From contig NZ_JABEZT010000002.1 in the NCBI RefSeq assembly GCF_013149805.1, positions 372,001-436,000 on the forward strand: a stretch of DNA of 64,000 bases. The letters are read 5' to 3'. Positions 35,287 through 42,380 of this stretch are shown piece after piece. Position 1 is the stretch's first letter. Every line of letters begins with the position of its first letter. The position numbers were made by a program, and so were the translations under genes. Below the pieces are notes generated by a model. The model had not been told where the DNA came from and did no database searches. It saw only the letters and a program-made list of their open reading frames with translations. This DNA comes from Isoptericola chiayiensis. GTDB lineage: Bacteria; Actinomycetota; Actinomycetes; Actinomycetales; Cellulomonadaceae.

Positions 35287-35619
35287 TGCGACAGATCCAC
35301 TGTTCTGCCACGCCGGTGCTAGGCGGCGGACCCGGCGCCCGGCGCCTCCAGTTGGCACTGTCCCTGACGGGTCCGCTCACGCAAGCGCGTCCCATCGTCC
35401 GTTCGCGACGCCATTGCCCTTCGCTGTCCGGCGCTTCGGCTCGGTCCAGCGCCTGAGCGTGGCCCGCTCGTCGAGACGCGGCGCTTCGACGCCCGCGGCT
35501 CGCGCCGGCCACGTCACCCACGCTGAGAGCAGCTCCACGAGCGCAAGGCGTGTTCCAGAGTCCACTGTCGCAGGTCGTAGATGCCCAGCGCCGCTCCACG
35601 GTACTTCCCAGGCGACACG
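35287..35619. other. Non-coding island margin
   Basis: No convincing gene. The open frames here have the Arg/Ser/Pro composition of shadow frames. A 12-bp sequence CGTAGATGCCCA at 35576-35587 recurs in the same orientation at 19928-19939. Each copy lies about 95 bp inside its end of the island. The rest shows no recognisable integrase or transposase remnant. Confidence 0.4.
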
Positions 35620-35662
35620 AAAAGCCCTCCGACTCAGCGTTTCCGCTGGTCAGAGGGCCTTC
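35620..35662 (-). terminator. Rho-independent terminator of tRNA-Val(CAC)
   Basis: Read on the minus strand, GGCCCTCTGACCAGCG pairs, with one mismatch, with CGCTGAGTCGGAGGGC around a GAAA loop and is followed by TTTT. It begins six bases after the tRNA 3' end. Confidence 0.8.
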
Positions 35663-35667
35663 CTCGG

Positions 35668-35739
35668 TGGGCGATACTGGGTTCGAACCAGTGACCTCTT
35701 CGGTGTGAACGAAGCGCGCTACCACTGCGCCAATCGCCC
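35668..35739 (-). tRNA. tRNA-Val (anticodon CAC)
   Basis: 72-nt cloverleaf on the minus strand. Acceptor GGGCGAT pairs with ATCGCCC. Anticodon stem CTTCG/CGAAG encloses loop TTCACAC (anticodon CAC). The T-loop contains TTCGAAC. CCA is not encoded. Its anticodon-to-T-arm segment is duplicated at 19809-19834. Confidence 0.95.
35684..35709. repeat. Right copy of tRNA-Val-derived direct repeat (att candidate)
   Basis: Lies inside the intact tRNA-Val(CAC) gene, from the anticodon loop to the T-arm. Identical over 26 bases to 19809-19834, in the same orientation, 15,875 bp away. Anticodon loop and T-arm are the usual crossover places of tyrosine recombinases that use tRNA genes. Confidence 0.55.
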
Positions 35740-35828
35740 GAGTGCGTGGACGATACTAGCCACACTTCCGCCGTCGGACCAAACCGGATCCGTGCGGCGT
35801 GGCCCACACCGGTCCACGACACCGCAGG

Positions 35829-36695
35829 TCACGGGTCGAGGCGCTCGCGGCACAGCTTCTCGAAGACCTCCCGCGCGGCGAGGGTGACCTCGCCCGCGGC
35901 GACGTCGACGCCGTCCAGCCACGTGACCGGCTGGACGTTGCGGCCCGAGGACGTCAGTGCAAGGGCGGCCCGTCCGGCGGACACCTCGTCCAGGACGTCG
36001 AAGCCGAGCTCGCCCTCGTGCGCCTCGCGCACCGGGAGTCCCGCCTCGGCGCCCCATTCCAGGACCAGGGCACGCGTGATCCCCGCGAGGCACCCGGAGT
36101 CCAGCCGCGGCGTCACGAGCTCGCCGCCGCGCTCGACGAACACGTTGGAGCCGGTGCCCTCGCACAGCTCGCCGACCGTGTTGGGCAGGATCGACTCGTC
36201 GGCGCCCTTGGCCTTGGCGTCCGCGAGCGCCACGACGTTCTCCGCGTAGGAGGTCGTCTTGAGCCCGGCGATCGGTGACCGCTCGTTGCGGGGCCAGGGT
36301 GAGCGGGCCGAGCGGGACTCGGGTGCCATGACCGAGTCCTGTGCCGCGACGACGACGCTCTGCGCGCCGGGCACCCGCATGGATCCGAGCGGTCCGACGC
36401 CGGCGGTGACGGTCAGGCGCAGGCGGCCGTCGAAGGGGCCGGACGCGGCGACGGCGGTGTCGAGCACGGCGGTGACGCCGTCGCGCACCTTCCGCTCGTC
36501 GGGGGCCTCGAGGCCGAGGCCGAGCGCGGACCGCCGCAGCCGGGCGAGGTGCCGCGTCAGCGCGAACACCTGCCCGTCGAGGACGGTGCACGTCTCGAAG
36601 ACGCCGTCGCCCACGGTGATGCCGTGGTCGACCGCGCTCAGCGCGGCCTCCTCGGCTCCGACCAGCCTGCCCTCGGCCCAGATCACGAGACTCAT
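35829..36695 (-). CDS. pabC: Aminotransferase class IV (PabC-like aminodeoxychorismate lyase)
   Basis: 288 residues, PLP fold type IV. PLP lysine is in SPIAGLKTTSYAENV (about residue 150), phosphate and carboxylate regions in EGTGSNVFVERGG and CLAGITRALVLEWG. Starts MSLVIWAEGRLV; the HGITVGDGVFETC region matches aminodeoxychorismate lyase and branched-chain or D-amino-acid aminotransferases. A pabB-like gene two positions upstream on the same strand makes lyase (p-aminobenzoate formation for folate) the best guess. Confidence 0.85.
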   Translation of the reverse strand: MSLVIWAEGRLVGAEEAALSAVDHGITVGDGVFETCTVLDGQVFALTRHLARLRRSALGLGLEAPDERKVRDGVTAVLDTAVAASGPFDGRLRLTVTAGVGPLGSMRVPGAQSVVVAAQDSVMAPESRSARSPWPRNERSPIAGLKTTSYAENVVALADAKAKGADESILPNTVGELCEGTGSNVFVERGGELVTPRLDSGCLAGITRALVLEWGAEAGLPVREAHEGELGFDVLDEVSAGRAALALTSSGRNVQPVTWLDGVDVAAGEVTLAAREVFEKLCRERLDP

Positions 36696-36700
36696 GGGGC

Positions 36701-37312
36701 TCAGTCTGCCCGACGGCGGCGGTAGACCAGGTGCGTCACCTCCGGCGTGTGCCGGGCGGAGACGGCGTCGAGGTCGTGCCGGCCGACCCCGTCGAACAGC
36801 CGCACTCCCCCGTCGGTGTCGAGCAGCACGGGTGCGACGTGCAGCCGCAGCTCGTCGATCGCGCCGGCCTGCAGGCACGCGTTGACGGTGCGCACCCCGC
36901 CGGCGATCGACACGGACCCTGCGCCGACCGCTCGGCGGGCCGCGGCCAGGGCGTCCTCGAGACCGGTGGTCACGAACCAGAAGGTCGTGGCGCCGAGCAC
37001 CAGGGGCTCGCGCGGGTGGCGGGTCAGCACGAACACGGGAGCCCGGTACGGGGGCTCGTCGCCCCACCACCCGTGCCAGTCCGGGTCCCAGGGTCCGGTG
37101 TCGGGCGAGAACATGCCGCGCCCCATGACGTAGGCGCCGGCGTCGAGGATCCCGTCGATCTCGTCGCGGTGGTCGTCGGCGTGGTCGAACATCCACGAGT
37201 GCAGCACCTCGCCGGTGCCGACGACGTCGCCGAAGGGGCGTTCGCGACTGGGGTGCGGACCGGCGGTGAAGCCGTCGAGGGACACGGACAGGTCGCAGGT
37301 GATCGGTGTCAT
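36701..37312 (-). CDS. Dihydrofolate-reductase-like (RibD C-terminal) protein
   Basis: 203 residues. Begins MTPITCDLSVSLDGFTAGPH, the DHFR/RibD reductase start. Further NADPH-side motifs are GAYVMGRGMF, PVFVLTRHPREPL and SVSIAGGVRTVNACLQAGAI. Proteins of this type reduce pteridine or pyrimidine-like substrates; most have unknown ones. It lies 5 bp before the PabC-like gene in transcription direction and shares the strand with pabB, fitting a folate/pterin context. Confidence 0.88.
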   Translation of the reverse strand: MTPITCDLSVSLDGFTAGPHPSRERPFGDVVGTGEVLHSWMFDHADDHRDEIDGILDAGAYVMGRGMFSPDTGPWDPDWHGWWGDEPPYRAPVFVLTRHPREPLVLGATTFWFVTTGLEDALAAARRAVGAGSVSIAGGVRTVNACLQAGAIDELRLHVAPVLLDTDGGVRLFDGVGRHDLDAVSARHTPEVTHLVYRRRRAD

Positions 37313-37367
37313 GCCGGTCCCGACCTGCCGGACGGCGTCGACTCATCGGTCGTGCCGCAGTCGTCGT

Positions 37368-37745
37368 TCACGGCCGGTAGCTGCCGAAGCTCCACAGGTT
37401 GCCCTCGGGGTCGGCGACGGTCGCCGAGCGCCCGCCGTAGTCCTGGTCGGCGGGTTTCATGACGGCCCGACCGCCCGCCACGACCGCGGCCTCGAAGACG
37501 CGGTCGACGTCGTCGGTGACCGCGTAGGTGGCCCCGTGCCCGGGTTCGACGGGCCAGCCGGGGCTCTCGCGGTGCGTGCCCAGCATGAGTCCGCCACCGC
37601 CGGGCCAGGAGAGCTGGGCGTGCTGGACGACGCTGCGGTCGTCGGGGTCGCGGTGGACGACGTCCTCGGTGAAGCCGACGGCGCGCAGCCAGGTCAGGGC
37701 GGCGTCGGCGTCGCGGTAGCGCAGGGTCACCCACAGCGCGGTCAT
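37368..37745 (-). CDS. VOC-family (glyoxalase-like) protein
   Basis: 125 residues, one paired beta-alpha-beta-beta-beta module: MTALWVTLRYRDADAALTWL, then GATYAVTDDVDRVFEAAVVA, ending ATVADPEGNLWSFGSYRP. These are the marks of vicinal-oxygen-chelate proteins (glyoxalases, bleomycin-binding proteins, dioxygenases). The metal ligands cannot be assigned with certainty. Lies between the pabB-like and DHFR-like genes. Substrate unknown. Confidence 0.88.
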   Translation of the reverse strand: MTALWVTLRYRDADAALTWLRAVGFTEDVVHRDPDDRSVVQHAQLSWPGGGGLMLGTHRESPGWPVEPGHGATYAVTDDVDRVFEAAVVAGGRAVMKPADQDYGGRSATVADPEGNLWSFGSYRP

Positions 37746-37786
37746 CGGGTTCCTCCCGTCGGTCGATCGAGCCTGCCCTGTCCACG

Positions 37787-38908
37787 CTAGGGGCGCGGCG
37801 GCCCGCTCGCCGTCCCGGAGGCGAGCCCGACGAGCCGTGCCGCCTTGAGCTCGGTCTCGCGCCACTCGGCCTGCGGGTCCGAGCCCCAGGTGATGCCGGC
37901 GCCGGTGCCGAACCGCAGCACGCCGTCGGACCACCAGAAGGTCCGGATGCCGACGGCGAGCTCGGCCCGGTCGCCGTCGACCCAGCCCACGGCGCCGCAG
38001 TAGGGCCCGCGGGGCACCGGCTCGAGCTCGTCGATGATCCGCAGGGCGGAGGACTTGGGCGCGCCGGAGACCGACCCCGGGGGGAACGTCGAGCCGAGCA
38101 TCCGGCGCCACCGGTCCGGCGCGGCCCGCACGGTCCCGGCGAGCGTGCCCTGCACCCGGGAGACCAGGTGCACCAGCCCGGGATGCTCCTCCACGCCCAG
38201 CAGATCGGTCACGGCGACGGTGCCGGGCACGCACACCCGCTGCAGGTCGTTGCGCACCAGGTCCGTGATCATGACGTTCTCGGCACGGTCCTTACCGGTC
38301 AGCCCGGCCGGGGTGCGTGCGGTGCCCTTGATCGGACCCGAACCGAGCATCCCGGCCTCCAGCGAGAGATACAGCTCGGGTGAGGCCGACACGACCCAGA
38401 CGGGGTCGACGCCGCTGGCGACCGGCACGTGCACCGCGGCGGCGTACGGCGCCGGGTTGCCCGTCGCCAGGCGCTCGGCGAGCGCTGCCGCGTCCGGCTC
38501 GCCGTCGTCGACGCGCAGGGGCGCGGACAGCATGCGGCAGACGTTGGCCTGGTACACGGTCCCCTCGCGCACGTGGTCGCGCACGCGGGCGACGGCCGCC
38601 TCGTAGGCGGCACGGTCCATCGAGCTGTGCCAGGAGCTCGCGTCCGGACCGGTCCAGCCGACGTCGGACGCCCCGGGCCGCATTGGGACGGCGGCGCCGA
38701 CGTCGGGCCCGTCGTCCCGGACCTCGGCGAACCGCCAGGCGCGCGCCCGCCCGCCGCGGCCGAACGCCTCGAAGTCGACCACCACGAACCAGGGACCGTC
38801 GTGCTCGAGCCGCTCCGGTGCGCGCTCCAGGTCGACGCACTCGACGACGTCGGTGGCGGTGCGGCCCGCGAACCGGGCCCACGATGTCGGCTGCTGCACG
38901 GGCAGCAC
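37787..38908 (-). CDS. pabB: Aminodeoxychorismate synthase component I (PabB-like)
   Basis: 373 residues of the chorismate-binding family. The lysine motif PIKGTARTP distinguishes PabB/TrpE, with Lys as found in aminodeoxychorismate synthases. Also visible are LVRNDLQRVCVPGTVAV, the metal-proximal GSTFPPGSVSGAPK and GTGAGITWGSDPQAEW. Makes aminodeoxychorismate from chorismate with ammonia from a PabA amidotransferase encoded elsewhere. GTG start (complement 38906-38908). Shorter than TrpE, lacking a long N-domain. Confidence 0.9.
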   Translation of the reverse strand: MLPVQQPTSWARFAGRTATDVVECVDLERAPERLEHDGPWFVVVDFEAFGRGGRARAWRFAEVRDDGPDVGAAVPMRPGASDVGWTGPDASSWHSSMDRAAYEAAVARVRDHVREGTVYQANVCRMLSAPLRVDDGEPDAAALAERLATGNPAPYAAAVHVPVASGVDPVWVVSASPELYLSLEAGMLGSGPIKGTARTPAGLTGKDRAENVMITDLVRNDLQRVCVPGTVAVTDLLGVEEHPGLVHLVSRVQGTLAGTVRAAPDRWRRMLGSTFPPGSVSGAPKSSALRIIDELEPVPRGPYCGAVGWVDGDRAELAVGIRTFWWSDGVLRFGTGAGITWGSDPQAEWRETELKAARLVGLASGTASGPPRP

Positions 38909-38936
38909 CGTATGCCAGCACCTCCACCTGGGGCGA

Positions 38937-38966
38937 TTGGACGGAATCGTGGGCGTCCATTAGTGT
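38937..38966 (+). promoter_or_regulatory. Promoter of the tRNA Gly-Cys-Val operon
   Basis: TTGGAC at 38937-38942 and TAGTGT at 38961-38966, 18 bp apart, 48 bp before tRNA-Gly. A GCGCCGGAACAC block follows the -10 box. The same layout precedes the second tRNA operon. Confidence 0.6.
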
Positions 38967-39013
38967 TTCCTTCGCGCCGGAACACCGGGGAACACCCCGA
39001 CATGTCCGGTCGC

Positions 39014-39086
<73 letters not shown>

Positions 39087-39141
39087 CGGAGGCCCACTCC
39101 CTGCGACCTCGGCAACGAGAGCGCCGGAGAGCACGTCTCAA

Positions 39142-39212
39142 GGTGGGTTGGCCGAGAGGCGAGGCAGCGGCCTGCAAAGCCGTATACACGGGTTCGAATC
39201 CCGTACCCACCT
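39142..39212 (+). tRNA. tRNA-Cys (anticodon GCA)
   Basis: 71-nt cloverleaf: acceptor GGTGGGT/ACCCACC, anticodon loop CTGCAAA (GCA), T-arm GGGTTCGAATCCC. Present only in the first of the two tRNA operons. Confidence 0.97.
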
Positions 39213-39213
39213 C

Positions 39214-39285
39214 GGGCGATTGGCGCAGCGGTAGCGCGCTTCCCTGACACGGAAGAGGTCACTGGTTCGATCCCAGTATCGCCCA
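39214..39285 (+). tRNA. tRNA-Val (anticodon GAC), copy 1
   Basis: 72-nt cloverleaf: acceptor GGGCGAT/ATCGCCC, anticodon stem CTTCC/GGAAG with loop CTGACAC (GAC). CCA follows in the DNA. One base separates it from tRNA-Cys. The copy at 39848-39919 is identical. Confidence 0.97.
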
Positions 39286-39291
39286 CCACCA

Positions 39292-39326
39292 CGACAGGCC
39301 CCGGACCCACGGTCCGGGGCCTGTCG
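39292..39326 (+). terminator. Terminator of first tRNA operon
   Basis: CGACAGGCCCCGGACC (39292-39307) pairs perfectly with 39311-39326 around a CAC loop. The same stem, slightly shorter, ends the second operon. Confidence 0.85.
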
Positions 39327-39359
39327 CGTTCCACGGCAGCGCGGCGTAACGTCGCTCAC

Positions 39360-39644
39360 ATGTGCCGCAACATCACCACCCTGCGCGGCCTCGAGCCGCC
39401 CGCCACCGCCGAGGAGATCGAGGCGGCCGCCGCCCAGTTCGTGCGCAAGGTCACGGGAGTGGCCTCGAACGCGGCGCCGGCCTCGCGCGAGCCCTGCGAG
39501 GCCGCGTCCGCCGAGATCGCCGCCGTCCTGACACGCCTCCTGGACGAGCTTCCGGCACGACGCCGGCCCCCGACGACGGTGCCTCCGCTGCGTCGCGAGG
39601 AGGTCCGGGCCCGGATCGCCGCCCGCGAGGCGGCCTCGGCCTGA
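39360..39644 (+). CDS. DUF2277 family protein
   Basis: 94 residues beginning MCRNITTLRGLEPPATAEEI, the hallmark start of DUF2277, whose N-terminal Met-Cys-Arg-Asn is near-invariant. The middle EAAAAQFVRKVTGVASNAAP also fits. Some relatives carry a recognisable DNA-repair-like helix; the role is unknown. It lies alone between two near-identical tRNA operons, on the same strand, after a strong terminator. Confidence 0.92.
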   Translation: MCRNITTLRGLEPPATAEEIEAAAAQFVRKVTGVASNAAPASREPCEAASAEIAAVLTRLLDELPARRRPPTTVPPLRREEVRARIAAREAASA

Positions 39645-39691
39645 GCCCCGGGGCTGCGACACTGCAGCGGCGCAGGTCACACCCCTGGCGA

Positions 39692-39722
39692 TTGGACCTG
39701 CGGGCCGCCGGTCCAGTACTGT
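39692..39722 (+). promoter_or_regulatory. Promoter of the tRNA Gly-Val operon
   Basis: TTGGAC at 39692-39697 and TACTGT at 39717-39722, 19 bp apart, followed by GCGCCGGAACAC as in the first operon. The -35-to-tRNA distance is close to that of the first copy. Confidence 0.6.
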
Positions 39723-39770
39723 TCCTCAGGCGCCGGAACACGGGGGACGCCCCCGAAAGTGTCCGGACGT

Positions 39771-39843
<73 letters not shown>

Positions 39844-39847
39844 CCAC

Positions 39848-39919
39848 GGGCGATTGGCGCAGCGGTAGCGCGCTTCCCTGACACGGAAGAGGTCACTGGT
39901 TCGATCCCAGTATCGCCCA
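39848..39919 (+). tRNA. tRNA-Val (anticodon GAC), copy 2
   Basis: Same 72-nt sequence as 39214-39285, four bases after tRNA-Gly copy 2. tRNA-Cys is absent from this operon. Confidence 0.97.
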
Positions 39920-39929
39920 CCACCACGAC

Positions 39930-39956
39930 AGGCCCCGGACCCACGGTCCGGGGCCT
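39930..39956 (+). terminator. Terminator of second tRNA operon
   Basis: AGGCCCCGGACC (39930-39941) pairs with 39945-39956 around CAC. It is the same hairpin as 39292-39326, trimmed at the base. Confidence 0.85.
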
Positions 39957-40015
39957 TCGCCATTCCTGGGTCCACCACGCCGACGTCCCGGGCAGCGGCC
40001 GGTAGGCTCGCCCGC

Positions 40016-40309
40016 GTGGAAGCCGACCGCAGCGCCGACAGCCCGCCCGCCGTGTCCGCCACGATGCACCGCGCCAAGACCGGCGCGCGGGCCGCGCACG
40101 TGACCGTCGGCAAGGTGCGCGACCGGGCGGACGGGACGGTCGAGATCGACTGCTCGTGCGGCATGGTGCTCACCAACGGCCCGCACTGGTCCCTCGACGA
40201 GCACATCCGCCTGCACCGCGCCGAGGCGCGCTACCTGGCGCTGAGCGAGGTCGCACCCGCCGGCATGCCGCGCCTCATCCCCGTGGCGGCCGACCGCTTC
40301 CCGCGGTAG
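40016..40309 (+). CDS. Hypothetical small Cys/His protein
   Basis: 97 residues from a GTG. The C-terminal half reads TVEIDCSCGMVLTNGPHWSL and DEHIRLHRAEARYLALS. Two cysteines and three histidines spaced C-x-C-x10-H-x5-H-x3-H could bind a metal, as in degenerate zinc fingers. The N-terminal 30 residues look flexible; an internal ATG (MHRAKTGARA) could also start it. It converges with a small minus-strand gene over a short GAGGGC/GCCCTC hairpin (40311-40327). Function unknown. Confidence 0.65.
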   Translation: MEADRSADSPPAVSATMHRAKTGARAAHVTVGKVRDRADGTVEIDCSCGMVLTNGPHWSLDEHIRLHRAEARYLALSEVAPAGMPRLIPVAADRFPR

Positions 40310-40325
40310 CGAGGGCCCGGCGCCC

Positions 40326-40559
40326 TCAGAGCTCGTCGGGGTCGTCCCAGGAGTGCCCGCTGGAGGCGCCCTCCATCGGGCGGCGCTCCGACTGCGACAG
40401 CGAGTTCGGGGCCTTCGTGGCGTCTCCCCCGGTCCGGGGATCGCCGTGCGGGTCGCTGGCTGACCGCCGCTTCGGCGCGATCCGCGCCTGGGAAGCGATC
40501 GACTCGTCGAGGAGGGCACGCCAGCGGCGCTCGTCCGGGTCCTCCGTGTCCTTGCTCAT
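40326..40559 (-). CDS. Hypothetical small charged protein
   Basis: 77 residues, MSKDTEDPDERRWRALLDES and then IASQARIAPKRRSASDPHG, rich in charged residues and without hydrophobic core after about residue 30; probably mostly disordered. The ATG complementary to 40557-40559 begins a sensible N-terminus; the upstream 16 codons look non-coding. It is divergent from the TreZ-like gene (154 bp apart). Not recognised. Confidence 0.6.
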   Translation of the reverse strand: MSKDTEDPDERRWRALLDESIASQARIAPKRRSASDPHGDPRTGGDATKAPNSLSQSERRPMEGASSGHSWDDPDEL

Positions 40560-40712
40560 TCTCCAGGTGTACCAGGAGTCGGCGCGATGCGCCGCTGCTT
40601 GGCACACTTTTTCGATTCACGGGGGCTCAGGCACGGCACGACCGTCCGGCCCGGCCGACACGCGGCACGCTCCCCACCCACCCGCCGCGCCCGGTCGAAC
40701 TAGGGTGTCCGG

Positions 40713-42380
40713 GTGACCGCTGGTGATCCCCCCGAGGCAACCGGACCGCCGTCGGGCGGCCTCCGGGCACCCCAGGTACGGCATCGCGACCGGTGGCCGG
40801 GCTCCCGTCCCCTGGTGTGGGCGCCCCGTGCCCGCACCGTCGAGGTCGTGCTCCCCCGCACCGACGGACCCGACGAACGCCGCCCGCTGCGCCTCGTGGG
40901 CGCGCACGAGCCGGGCTACTGGCGCGCCGACGACGAGCTCGCCCCCGGTACCGAGTACGCCTTCAGCATCGACGCCGGCACCGCCCTGCCCGACCCGTGC
41001 AGCACCTCGATGCCCCACGGCCCCTACCGGCCCGGACGCGTGCTGGACGAGTCCTACGCGTGGCACGACGAGTCCTGGCGCGGCGCGGACCTGCGGCGTG
41101 GCGCCCTGCTGCACCTCGACGTGGCCGGCGCGACCCCCGAGGGCACCCTGGACGCGGCCGCCGGCCTGCTGCCCCGCGTCGCGGCCCTGGGCGTCGACGC
41201 GGTCGAGCTGGGCCCCGTCGCCGCCCACGATCCTGACCACGGCCTCAGCGGTGGAGCACGGCTCTTCGCGGTCCACGAGCCCTACGGTGGCGCACCCGCC
41301 CTGGCCCGGTTCGTCGACGCCGCCCACCGGGCCGGGCTCGCCGTCGTCCTGGACCTGCCCCACCGGTGGGCCGTCGCCGACCGGCTCGACCTGCACGCCT
41401 TCGCGCCGTACGCGGTCGGGGCCCGCCTTCCTCCGCGCGCCGGATCCGGCGTCACCTCTGACACGCCGCGCGTCAACCTCGACGGGTCCGGCAGCCGCGG
41501 CACCCGGGACTTCCTCGTCGCCGACGCCCGCCGGTGGCTCGAGGACTACCACGTCGACGGGCTCCTGCTGGACGTCGAGGTCCTCACCGACCGGTCCGCC
41601 GTACCGTTCCTCGCCGAGCTCGCCGAGACCGCGCAGGACGTCGGCGCCCGCACCGGCGTCCCGCGCACATTCCTCACGGACGGCGTCGGTCGCAGCGACC
41701 GGCTGACCACCGCGGTCGCGACGATGCTCGACGGCAACATCGCCGCTGCGATCGACTCGATGCAGCGGATCTGGGCCGAGTTCATCGGGGACGGCAGCGC
41801 GGTGCCCGGCATGGCGGGCCTCCCCGGCCGGCGTTCCCGCGGGCCACGCTCCGGCACCCTGGTCGACGACATCACGCGGCTGCCCGCCGCCGCCCGCCAG
41901 GTCTCCTGGTCGCCCGACCGGGACGCCGGACCCTCCGCACCGTCGCCCGACGACGTCGCCGTGCTGCTGACCCTCGCCACCCTCGCCGGCACGCCGCTCG
42001 TGCTCGACACCGAGCACGTGCCGCTCGTCGGGGACACCCTCGCCGCACGCCGCCTGCGGGACTGGGCGCGCACCTTGCTGCGCCTCCGCGCCCCGGCCCT
42101 TGCCGACCTGCACGCCGGCGTCGACCTGCACACCGACGGTCGTACCCTCGTCGCACGTCGCGGCGAGAGCGCGATCCTCGTCAACGTCGACGACCGGGCC
42201 ACCGACGTCGACCTGGAGCAGCACCTGCCCGACCCCGCTACGTGGCAGGTCGCCGCCTCCTGGCGCCTCGACGAGACCCACCTCGTGGCCGGGCGCCTGA
42301 AGATCCCGGCCCGCACCCCGGTCGTGCTGCGCACCGACCGGGCCGACCCGACCCCCGACGCCCCAGGAGCCGCACCGTGA
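40713..42380 (+). CDS. TreZ-like GH13 protein lacking catalytic residues
   Basis: 555 residues with the domain order of maltooligosyltrehalose trehalohydrolase. A CBM48-like sheet (residues about 20-115, PLVWAPRARTVEVVLPR) is followed by a TIM-barrel (TPEGTLDAAAGLLPRVAALG, then HEPYGGAPALARFVDAAH) and a C-terminal sheet. The GH13 signatures are eroded: region I has LDLPHRW instead of LDxVxNH, region II has VDGLLLDVE with the Arg lost but the Asp kept, region III has FLTDGVGRSD with no Glu, and region IV NHD is replaced by SPDRD. Hydrolysis is unlikely. Its TGA overlaps the PPK2 GTG start. Confidence 0.8.
   Translation: MTAGDPPEATGPPSGGLRAPQVRHRDRWPGSRPLVWAPRARTVEVVLPRTDGPDERRPLRLVGAHEPGYWRADDELAPGTEYAFSIDAGTALPDPCSTSMPHGPYRPGRVLDESYAWHDESWRGADLRRGALLHLDVAGATPEGTLDAAAGLLPRVAALGVDAVELGPVAAHDPDHGLSGGARLFAVHEPYGGAPALARFVDAAHRAGLAVVLDLPHRWAVADRLDLHAFAPYAVGARLPPRAGSGVTSDTPRVNLDGSGSRGTRDFLVADARRWLEDYHVDGLLLDVEVLTDRSAVPFLAELAETAQDVGARTGVPRTFLTDGVGRSDRLTTAVATMLDGNIAAAIDSMQRIWAEFIGDGSAVPGMAGLPGRRSRGPRSGTLVDDITRLPAAARQVSWSPDRDAGPSAPSPDDVAVLLTLATLAGTPLVLDTEHVPLVGDTLAARRLRDWARTLLRLRAPALADLHAGVDLHTDGRTLVARRGESAILVNVDDRATDVDLEQHLPDPATWQVAASWRLDETHLVAGRLKIPARTPVVLRTDRADPTPDAPGAAP

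Larger units (their letters stand above)
19809..35709. mobile_element. Putative tRNA-Val-associated genomic island
   Basis: Bounded by a 26-bp exact direct repeat (19809-19834 and 35684-35709) that is part of tRNA-Val(CAC). The island lies on the 3' side of the tRNA, the side expected for tRNA-targeted integration. Content is accessory: regulators, transporters, oxidoreductases, a truncated gene and a pseudogene. Third positions are visibly less GC-rich than in the flanks, and one gene uses a TTA codon. No integrase, relaxase or phage gene is seen. The left repeat lacks the rest of the tRNA 3' end, so the left boundary is not a textbook att site. Inference, not proof. Confidence 0.45.

Noticed and set aside
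35377-35565. 62-codon minus-strand frame in the right island margin
   Set aside because: Starts MDSGTRLALVEL but has no ribosome site, no neighbour coupling and no recognised family; kept as non-coding margin.
19809-35709. Prophage
   Set aside because: No capsid, terminase, tail, lysis or integrase gene; content is metabolic and transport.
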